From contig JANXRI010000285.1 in assembly GCA_025353085.1 (NCBI GenBank), positions 1 to 12,789 on the forward strand: a stretch of DNA of 12,789 nucleotides, written 5' to 3'. The first letter of the stretch is position 1. Each line of letters opens with the position of its first letter. Positions 7,699 through 12,789 of this stretch are shown here, in pieces. Position numbers and translations under genes: made by a program. A model generated the notes under the pieces. The model had not been told where the DNA came from, ran no database searches, and was given only the letters and a program-made list of their open reading frames with translations. Source of the stretch: Betaproteobacteria bacterium (GTDB lineage: Bacteria; Pseudomonadota; Gammaproteobacteria; Burkholderiales; SG8-41).

Positions 7699-8661
7699 TT
7701 AGTCGCCACGAATCGCCGCTGCCTTGATGACCTTGTTCCACTTCTCGCGTTCCGTCACGAAAAACTTTTCGGCGTCGGCCGGTGAGCCGCCCATCGGCAC
7801 CACGCCCATGTCAACCCAGCGCTGCTGCATTTCCGGCGCTTTCAGGAACGCATTCATGTCAGTGTTGAGTTTGCGAATGATTTCGGCCGGGACTTTGGCA
7901 GGCGCCGCAATCGTGAACCAGGCGGTTGCTTCGAATCCCGGCACGCCCGACTCGGCGACGGTCGGCACTTCGGGCATGCTCGGACTGCGCTCGCGGCTCG
8001 TCATGCCGAGCGCGCGCACTTTGCCCGCTCTCACCTGCGCGATTGCCGTCGGCAGGTTTTCGAACATGAGCTCGATCTGACCGCCGAGCAAATCCTGCAT
8101 AGCCTGCGCGCTGCCTTTGTAGGGCACATGCGTCAGATTGACGCCGGTGACGAGCTTGAACCATTCGCCTGCCATGTGCGTCGACGAGCCGCTGCCCGCG
8201 GTGCCGAAATTCAGGCGTCCGGGATTGCTCTTCGCGAGCGCAATAAATTCCTTCACGTTTTTCGCCGGCACGGACGGATGCACGATCAATATGTTCGGCA
8301 CGTCGGCATACATCGCAACCGGCTGCAGATCGCGCGCAGGATCGTAGTTTAGCTTCGAATAGATTGCGTACGCGGCGTGAATGCCGATGGTGCCGAACAC
8401 GATCGTGTAACCGTCGGGTGTTGCCCGCGCCGCAGCTTCCGCGCCGACGTGCCCGCCCGAACCGGGACGATTCTCGACCATCATTTGCTGGCCGTATTGC
8501 TGCGTCAGGCGCTGGGCGAGCACGCGACTCAACACGTCGGCAGATCCGCCAGCGACGAACGGCACGATGAGACGCACCGGTTTCGCCGGGTACTGCTGCG
8601 CGTAGGCGGGCGGCACGCCAATAAAGCCGAGGATTGCAACGAGTGCGGTCAAAAAGCGCAT
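7699..8661 (-). CDS. Bug/TctC-family periplasmic substrate-binding protein (receptor 2)
   Basis: 320 aa. The signal peptide runs over residues 1-21 (MRFLTALVAILGFIG core, PAYA|Q cleavage) and has no lipobox Cys, so the mature protein is soluble in the periplasm. Family motifs are KPVRLIVPFVAGGSADVLSR, ENRPGSGGHVGAEAAARA, DGYTIVFG, GSGSSTHMAGEWF, HVPYKGSAQAMQDLLGGQ and VPTVAESGVPGF. Sequence details (HAAYAIYSKLNYD, TAWFTIAAPAKVPAE) differ from the flanking receptors 1 and 3, suggesting a different ligand. The start at 8661 is backed by the best ribosome-binding site of the three, AGGGAGA about 6 nt upstream, and lies 28 nt after the receptor 1 stop. The stop is separated by one base from the receptor 3 ATG. 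Confidence 0.9.
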   Translation of the reverse strand: MRFLTALVAILGFIGVPPAYAQQYPAKPVRLIVPFVAGGSADVLSRVLAQRLTQQYGQQMMVENRPGSGGHVGAEAAARATPDGYTIVFGTIGIHAAYAIYSKLNYDPARDLQPVAMYADVPNILIVHPSVPAKNVKEFIALAKSNPGRLNFGTAGSGSSTHMAGEWFKLVTGVNLTHVPYKGSAQAMQDLLGGQIELMFENLPTAIAQVRAGKVRALGMTSRERSPSMPEVPTVAESGVPGFEATAWFTIAAPAKVPAEIIRKLNTDMNAFLKAPEMQQRWVDMGVVPMGGSPADAEKFFVTEREKWNKVIKAAAIRGD

Positions 8662-8689
8662 GCAAGTCTCCCTGATTTTTACGCGCGAA

Positions 8690-9661
8690 CTACTCGGTGG
8701 AAATATTCGCGTCCCTGATGACCTGCGCCCAGCGCTTGAGCTCGGCGTCGATCAACTGCGCGAACACTTCAGCACCCGGCGTCATCGGATCGAGTGCTGC
8801 ACCCGCCAGCCGTTCACGCACATCGGACAGCGCAATCACGCGCGCGATTTCGTTCGCCAGTTTTTGCACGACGCTTTGCGGCGTGCCGGCGGGCGCCACG
8901 ACGCCATACCAATTTGTCACCACGATATCCTTGAGCCCGAGTTCGACGAAGGTCGGCACGTCGGGCAGAGTCGCGCTGCGCTTGGGCGACGCGGCGACCA
9001 ATGCTTTCAGGCGACCCGCTTTTATGAATGGCACAGCGCCCGGCGCAGTTGCGAACGTGGACTGAATCTGGCCTGCCACGACATCAGCGGTCGACGGCCC
9101 GGAGCCTTTGTATGGAATGTGATTGAGACTGACGCCGGCCTTCAACATGAACAACGCGCCGGTCAGATGGCTGCCGCTACCGTTGCCGGCCGAGCCGACG
9201 TTGATTTTCCCGGGCTGCGCTTTGGCGAGCGCAATAAAGTCCTTGAGATTGGCCGCTGCTACTGATGGATGCACGACGAGTATGTAGGGCGTATCGGCGA
9301 TCAGCGAGACGGGTACGAAGCTCTTCTGCGCGTCATAACGCTTCTGCTTGTAATACGACGCATTGATCGTATAAGACGAATCGGCGAGCAGCAGCGTGTA
9401 CCCGTCCGCAGGCGCGCTTGCCGCGAGCTCCGCGCCGAGCATGCCCGCGGCGCCGGGCCGGTTGTCGACGACGACCGTCTGGCCCAGCGATTCACTCATT
9501 TTCTGACCGATGATGCGCGCGACGATATCCGAGCCGCCGCCTGGCGCATAGGGAACAACCATGCGGATGGGTTTCGATGGATAGCCCGACTGCGCATAAG
9601 AGGGCAGCCAAACTGATGCAACCACCGCAGCCGCGATGACGTGAAATAAACGCTTTTGCAT
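8690..9661 (-). CDS. Bug/TctC-family periplasmic substrate-binding protein (receptor 1)
   Basis: 323 aa from the ATG at 9661. The signal peptide covers residues 1-23 (MQKR, hydrophobic core, PSYA|Q cleavage). Core motifs are KPIRMVVPYAPGGGSDIVAR, DNRPGAAGMLGAELAASAP, ADGYTLLLADSS, GSAGNGSGSHLTGA, HIPYKGSGPSTADVVAGQ and LPDVPTFVELG. It is first in the minus-strand block and the closest relative of receptor 3. The frame is open upstream to 9817, but those extra 52 residues are basic and lie before a perfect signal peptide, so they are excluded; a GGAAAG stretch about 6 nt upstream supports the ATG at 9661. Its ligand is unknown. Bug proteins commonly bind dicarboxylates, amino acids, nicotinate-like rings or other small acids. 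Confidence 0.9.
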   Translation of the reverse strand: MQKRLFHVIAAAVVASVWLPSYAQSGYPSKPIRMVVPYAPGGGSDIVARIIGQKMSESLGQTVVVDNRPGAAGMLGAELAASAPADGYTLLLADSSYTINASYYKQKRYDAQKSFVPVSLIADTPYILVVHPSVAAANLKDFIALAKAQPGKINVGSAGNGSGSHLTGALFMLKAGVSLNHIPYKGSGPSTADVVAGQIQSTFATAPGAVPFIKAGRLKALVAASPKRSATLPDVPTFVELGLKDIVVTNWYGVVAPAGTPQSVVQKLANEIARVIALSDVRERLAGAALDPMTPGAEVFAQLIDAELKRWAQVIRDANISTE

Positions 9662-9816
9662 TGAGCTTTCCGGCGGTTTGATGAGCGCCGGCAATGACGC
9701 GCGGGCGGTTTGAAGTATAGCCCACGCCACGCGGGCGCGCATTCGCACAAACCGGCTGTGGGTGCGGCGGTTTGCTAGAATGGATTGGCCCATTTGAAAG
9801 CGTAATTGAATAATCA
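9662..9816. promoter_or_regulatory. Divergent promoter region between the Bug-hyu block and glcDEF
   Basis: This 155-bp space lies between two divergent start codons. Toward glcD there is an extended -10 box, TGCTAGAAT at 9773-9781 (TG at 9773, hexamer TAGAAT at 9776-9781), placing the RNA start near 9788 and leaving a leader of roughly 29 nt; no good -35 hexamer is seen, as expected for extended -10 promoters. Toward receptor 1 there is TATACT on the minus strand (complement of 9714-9719), about 52 nt before its ATG, also without a clear -35. A short inverted repeat, ATTGA-ATAA-TCAAT at 9805-9818, overlaps the glcD start codon and could affect translation or bind a regulator. These are pattern calls only. 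Confidence 0.5.
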
Positions 9817-11307
9817 ATGAACAGTGTTGCCGACAGTCCGCAAATCGATTTCACGCGCCAGCGCAAGGTCGTGGACGCGCTCGCGGCGTTTTTGCCCGAG
9901 CACGCGCTGCTATATGCGCGCGAAGACGTGCAGCCGTACGAATGCGACGGCTTGTCCGCTTACCGCCAGATGCCGATGGTCGTCGTGCTGCCGGACACTG
10001 AAGCGCAGGTTCAACGCATCCTCCAAACTTGTCATGCGTTGCGCGTGCCGGTGGTTGCGCGCGGCGCGGGCACCGGACTTTCGGGCGGCGCGCTGCCGCC
10101 GGGCGATGGCGTATTGCTGTCGCTCGCCCGCTTCATGCGAATACTCGACATCGATGCGGCCGCGCGCTCGGCGCGCCTCCAACCCGGTGTGCGCAATCTC
10201 GCGATATCGGAAGCGGCATCTCCGTACGGACTTTATTACGCGCCTGATCCGTCGAGCCAGATCGCGTGCTCGATAGGCGGCAATGTCGCCGAAAATTCGG
10301 GCGGCATGCACTGCCTCAAGTACGGGTTGACCGTACACAACATATTGAAGCTGCGCGCGTACACGATAGACGGCGACCTTTTGGAAATCGGCGGCGATGG
10401 GCTCGATTCCGCGGGGTATGACCTGCTCGCGCTGATGACGGGCTCGGAAGGATTGCTCGCGGTGATTACGGAAGTCACCGTCAAGCTGCTACCGATTCCC
10501 GAGCGCGCGCAGTGCATACTCGCGGCGTTCGATGATGTCGGTAAAGCAGGCCAGGCGGTCGCCAACATCATCGCGGCCGGCATCATCCCGGCGGGCCTCG
10601 AAATGATGGACAAGATTACGACGGGCGCCGTCGAGCCTTTCGTCAACGCCGGTTATCCGCTCGACGCCGAGGCGATTCTGTTATGCGAGTCCGACGGCAA
10701 TGACGCTGAAGTCGCCGAGGAAATCGAGCGCATGAAAGCGGTGATGCGGGCGAGCGGCGCGACCGAAGTGCGCGTCTCGTCGAGCGAAGCCGAACGGTAC
10801 CGCTTCTGGGCCGGGCGCAAAGCGGCATTCCCCGCTGCGGGCCGCGTTTCACCTGACTACTATTGCATGGATGGCACGATTCCCAAGAGAGCGCTGCCGC
10901 GCGTGCTCAAGGCGATCACCGAGTTGTCGGTCAAGTACGGCCTGCGCTGCATGAACGTGTTTCACGCCGGCGATGGCAATCTGCATCCGCTGATTCTTTA
11001 CGATGCTAATCAGCCCGGCGAACTCCAGCGCACCGAGCAATTCGGCGCTGAAATTTTAAAACTGTCAATCGACGTCGGCGGCACCATCACCGGCGAGCAC
11101 GGCGTCGGCGTCGAGAAAATCGACGCGATGTGCATGCAGTTCAAGCCGCTCGAACTCGCGACTTTTCACGCCGTCAAAGCCGCATTCGACGAACACGCGC
11201 TGCTCAATCCCGGCAAAGCCGTGCCGACGCTGCATCGCTGCGCGGAATTCGGCCGTATGCACGTGCATGCGGGGCAACAGAAATTTCCCGACTTGCCGAG
11301 ATTCTAA
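9817..11307 (+). CDS. glcD: Glycolate oxidase FAD-binding subunit GlcD
   Basis: 496 aa, against about 499 in E. coli. GlcD carries the FAD and, with GlcE and the iron-sulfur subunit GlcF, oxidises glycolate (and D-lactate to some extent) to glyoxylate at the membrane. Similarity to E. coli GlcD is high along the whole length as I recall it: PYECDGLSAYR at 40-50, VARGAGTGLSGGALP at 80-94, YYAPDPSSQIACSIGGNVAE at 140-159, GLTVHNILK at 170-178 and MTGSEGLLAVITEVTVKLLP at 207-226. Also seen are RFWAGRKAAFPAAGR at 329-343, SPDYYCMDGTIP at 345-356, the catalytic-site motif FHAGDGNLHPLILYDAN at 382-398, TGEHGVG at 425-431 and the GlcD-type tail TLHRCAEFGRMHVH at 471-484. The start at 9817 gives the expected N-terminus but has no clear Shine-Dalgarno sequence. 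It heads the glcDEF operon, though element-type repeats separate it from glcE. Confidence 0.96.
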   Translation: MNSVADSPQIDFTRQRKVVDALAAFLPEHALLYAREDVQPYECDGLSAYRQMPMVVVLPDTEAQVQRILQTCHALRVPVVARGAGTGLSGGALPPGDGVLLSLARFMRILDIDAAARSARLQPGVRNLAISEAASPYGLYYAPDPSSQIACSIGGNVAENSGGMHCLKYGLTVHNILKLRAYTIDGDLLEIGGDGLDSAGYDLLALMTGSEGLLAVITEVTVKLLPIPERAQCILAAFDDVGKAGQAVANIIAAGIIPAGLEMMDKITTGAVEPFVNAGYPLDAEAILLCESDGNDAEVAEEIERMKAVMRASGATEVRVSSSEAERYRFWAGRKAAFPAAGRVSPDYYCMDGTIPKRALPRVLKAITELSVKYGLRCMNVFHAGDGNLHPLILYDANQPGELQRTEQFGAEILKLSIDVGGTITGEHGVGVEKIDAMCMQFKPLELATFHAVKAAFDEHALLNPGKAVPTLHRCAEFGRMHVHAGQQKFPDLPRF

Positions 11308-11313
11308 AGCTGA

Positions 11314-11464
11314 ACCGCCAAGGACGCGAAGGACGCAGAGGAAAGCGTCTGAACCAAAAACAAAACTCATACGACAATTATTATCGCGTTTACCGATTAA
11401 TTGGTTCCGGTTATATCCTTTAGCTTTGCTTTTTTTCCTTCGCGTCCTTTGCGACCTTTACGGT
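11314..11464. repeat. Inverted-repeat intergenic element between glcD and glcE (9-bp periodic arms)
   Basis: The left arm at 11314-11343 and the right arm at 11435-11464 are inverted repeats matching at 24 of 30 positions. Each arm is itself a run of 9-bp units: AAGGACGCG, AAGGACGCA, GAGGAAAGC on the left and CCTTCGCGT, CCTTTGCGA, CCTTTACGG on the right. A second, nested inverted repeat lies inside: GAACCAA at 11351-11357 and TTGGTTC at 11401-11407. The centre is AT-rich, unlike the surrounding genes, and has a run of seven T at 11430-11436. The element takes up 151 of the 167 bp between glcD and glcE, starting 7 bp after the glcD stop and ending 10 bp before the glcE ATG. It carries no protein. 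It resembles dispersed GGACGC-rich intergenic repeats of environmental bacteria; probably a mobilised non-coding element. Confidence 0.8.
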
Positions 11465-11474
11465 AAAAGCTTTA

Positions 11475-12539
11475 ATGCATGAAATCATAGAGCAGTTAGC
11501 GAGCACGATCCGCGAAGCGGCGGCGCAGCACACGCCACTTTGCATCCGCGGCGGGGGCAGCAAGGATTTTTACGGCGGCCCGTTGCGCGGCGAGACGCTG
11601 GGGGTTTCTGCCTATCACGGCATCATCGATTACGAACCGAGTGAACTCGTCATGACGGCGCGCGCGGGCACATCGCTCGTCGAAATCGAAAACACTTTGC
11701 GCTATAAGGGACAAATGCTCGCGTTTGAGCCGCCGCACTTTGGTTTGCACTCGACGCTCGGCGGCTGCATCGCGACCGGCCTGGCAGGCCCGCGCCGTGC
11801 GTACACGGCTTCAGTGCGCGATACGGTGCTCGGAGCGCGCCTGCTCGATGGCAAAGGCGATGACCTGCGTTTCGGCGGCCAGGTTATGAAGAACGTGGCC
11901 GGTTTTGATGTGTCGCGTTTGCTCGCGGGATCTATGGGTACGCTCGGTGTGATCCTCGAACTGTCGCTCAAAGTGCTCCCTCTGCCGGTAGCGGAAGCGA
12001 CCTTGCGTTTTGAACACGCCGCGGCGGGTGCGATCGCATTGATGAACGAATGGGCGGGCCAGCCCCTGCCGCTCTCCGCTACCGCGTGGCACGATGGCAA
12101 ACTTCAGGTGCGACTATCCGGCGCAGCGGCGGCGGTATCGGCTGCCATCAAACAACTCGGCGGCGAACGGGTCGATGACAACGCCGCGCAACGCTATTGG
12201 CAGGATATCCGTGAACAGTCGGCGCTTTTCTTCACATCGGCCAAAACATTGTGGCGGTTGTCTGTTAAATCTACGACGCCCCCCCTTAACCTGCCCGGCG
12301 CCCAACTGCTCGAATGGAACGGTGCGTTGCGCTGGCTCGCAACCGATGCCGACGCCGCAGCGGTGCGCGCCGCAGCGCAGTCCGGCGGTGGTCATGCGAC
12401 ACTCTTTCGCGGTGGCGATAAAGCGCTGGGCGTTTTTCACGCGTTGCCGCCCGCGCTGCACGCGATCGAGCACAAGTTGAAACGCGCGTTCGATCCGGCG
12501 GGTATTTTCAATCCTGGCCGTTTGTATCCCGATTTTTAG
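11475..12539 (+). CDS. glcE: Glycolate oxidase subunit GlcE
   Basis: 354 aa, against 350 in E. coli. GlcE is a second, shorter FAD-binding (PCMH-fold) subunit required for glycolate oxidase activity. Motifs: PLCIRGGGSKDFYG at 21-34, TARAGTSLVEIE at 61-72, FEPPHFG at 84-90, TLGGCIATGLAGPRR at 94-108, VRDTVLGARLLDGKG at 114-128, FGGQVMKNVAGFDVSRLLAGS at 133-153 (KNVAG and D are family-diagnostic), GTLGVILELSLKVLP at 155-169 and the closing FDPAGIFNPGRLYPDF at 339-354. The start at 11475 follows the right arm of the repeat element by 10 bp and shows no good ribosome-binding site, so its translation may depend on the element's RNA structure or be weak. The stop TAG overlaps the first bases of the next repeat element. 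Confidence 0.95.
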   Translation: MHEIIEQLASTIREAAAQHTPLCIRGGGSKDFYGGPLRGETLGVSAYHGIIDYEPSELVMTARAGTSLVEIENTLRYKGQMLAFEPPHFGLHSTLGGCIATGLAGPRRAYTASVRDTVLGARLLDGKGDDLRFGGQVMKNVAGFDVSRLLAGSMGTLGVILELSLKVLPLPVAEATLRFEHAAAGAIALMNEWAGQPLPLSATAWHDGKLQVRLSGAAAAVSAAIKQLGGERVDDNAAQRYWQDIREQSALFFTSAKTLWRLSVKSTTPPLNLPGAQLLEWNGALRWLATDADAAAVRAAAQSGGGHATLFRGGDKALGVFHALPPALHAIEHKLKRAFDPAGIFNPGRLYPDF

Positions 12540-12623
12540 CCGCAGAATAACGCAGATGAACCCTATACTTTTTGCAAGGCTCCACGGGATGTCATCTGCG
12601 TTAATCTGCGTTTATCTGCGGCT
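12538..12623. repeat. Inverted-repeat intergenic element between glcE and glcF (10-bp periodic arms)
   Basis: The left arm (12538-12559) and right arm (12592-12623) form a long hairpin: TAACGCAGATGA at 12548-12559 pairs perfectly with TCATCTGCGTTA at 12592-12603, and AGCCGCAGAATA at 12538-12549 pairs with TTATCTGCGGCT at 12612-12623 with one mismatch. The arms consist of 10-bp units (CGCAGAATAA, CGCAGATGAA on the left; ATCTGCGTTA, ATCTGCGTTT, ATCTGCGGCT on the right), and the right arm has one extra unit. The left arm starts inside the glcE stop codon and the right arm ends 17 bp before the glcF ATG. CGCAGAT-type repeats are, as far as I recall, widely scattered in environmental bacterial genomes. 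No coding capacity; it is not T-rich enough to be a standard terminator. Confidence 0.8.
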
Positions 12624-12640
12624 GCTATAGAACCAGACGC

Positions 12641-12789
12641 ATGCAAACCAATCTAGCCGACTTCATCAAAGACACGCCGCAGGGCCGCGAAGCGAATGCG
12701 ATTTTGCGCAAATGCGTGCATTGCGGATTCTGCACCGCGACCTGCCCGACCTATCAATTGCTCGGCGATGAACTCGACGGGCCGCGCGG
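12641..12789 (+). CDS. glcF: Glycolate oxidase iron-sulfur subunit GlcF, 5' part (cut by window end)
   Basis: Only the first 49 codons are present; the reading frame is still open at the last base. The translation begins MQTNLADFIKDTPQGREAN, as in GlcF proteins, and carries the first 4Fe-4S ligand set CVHCGFCTATCPTY at residues 25-38. A second such cluster and two CCG domains should follow outside the window. GlcF passes electrons from the GlcD/GlcE flavins to the quinone pool and anchors the enzyme at the inner membrane. It is third in the glc operon. The ATG at 12641 is chosen from family N-termini; no clear Shine-Dalgarno sequence is visible in the 17 bp after the repeat element. Confidence 0.93.
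   Translation, partial: MQTNLADFIKDTPQGREANAILRKCVHCGFCTATCPTYQLLGDELDGPR

Noticed and set aside
6798..7727. Long plus-strand open frame (309 codons) opposite Bug receptor 3
   Set aside because: Antisense shadow; no recognisable domain, and the minus-strand frame has full Bug motifs and a signal peptide.
9662..9817. N-terminal extension of Bug receptor 1 by 52 residues
   Set aside because: It precedes an intact signal peptide and covers the divergent promoter region, so it is open by chance.
12594..12623. Three direct 10-bp units as a CRISPR-like array
   Set aside because: The units are too short and contiguous without spacers, and they pair with the left arm as a hairpin.

Overview
The window looks like chromosomal DNA from a GC-rich betaproteobacterium, most likely Burkholderiales-like. 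The reasons are the run of Bug/TctC-type periplasmic receptors (a family greatly expanded in that group), a glycolate oxidase glcDEF set that closely resembles E. coli GlcD and GlcE, and a D-lactate dehydrogenase of the Dld/LDHD type. The taxonomic call is inference from gene content; no rRNA or other marker gene is present.

Layout. (1) 41-1447, plus strand: an FAD-dependent D-lactate dehydrogenase, preceded at the window edge by an imperfect octamer repeat. (2) 1448-1714: short non-coding gap with small inverted repeats. (3) 1715-1984, minus strand: a small Tyr/Pro/Gly-rich lipoprotein. (4) 2094-9661, minus strand: six genes read in the order Bug receptor 1, Bug receptor 2, Bug receptor 3, hyuB, hyuA, enoyl-CoA hydratase-like. 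Spacing is mostly operon-like: 28, 1 and 18 nt between the first four genes, 115 nt between hyuB and hyuA, and a 4-nt ATGA overlap between hyuA and the hydratase-like gene. (5) 9662-9816: divergent promoter region. (6) 9817 to the window end, plus strand: glcD, glcE and the start of glcF, which together encode the membrane-associated glycolate oxidase. No stretch over 300 bases lacks a gene.

Functional reading. The outer parts (dld and glcDEF) oxidise 2-hydroxy acids (D-lactate, glycolate) with FAD and, for GlcDEF, iron-sulfur clusters. The inner minus-strand block looks like a separate catabolic cassette. Three periplasmic receptors could capture small carboxylates or related compounds, HyuA/HyuB would perform an ATP-dependent ring opening or carboxylation of an unidentified substrate, and a crotonase-fold protein would act on a CoA ester. 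The crotonase lacks both glutamates of the classical hydratase site. The substrate cannot be deduced from sequence, and the TctA/TctB membrane partners of the receptors are not in the window.

The most striking non-coding signal is that each junction of the glc operon is almost filled by a different inverted-repeat element. Between glcD and glcE lies an element of about 151 bp whose arms have a 9-bp period. Between glcE and glcF lies an element of about 86 bp whose arms have a 10-bp period and whose left arm starts inside the glcE stop codon.
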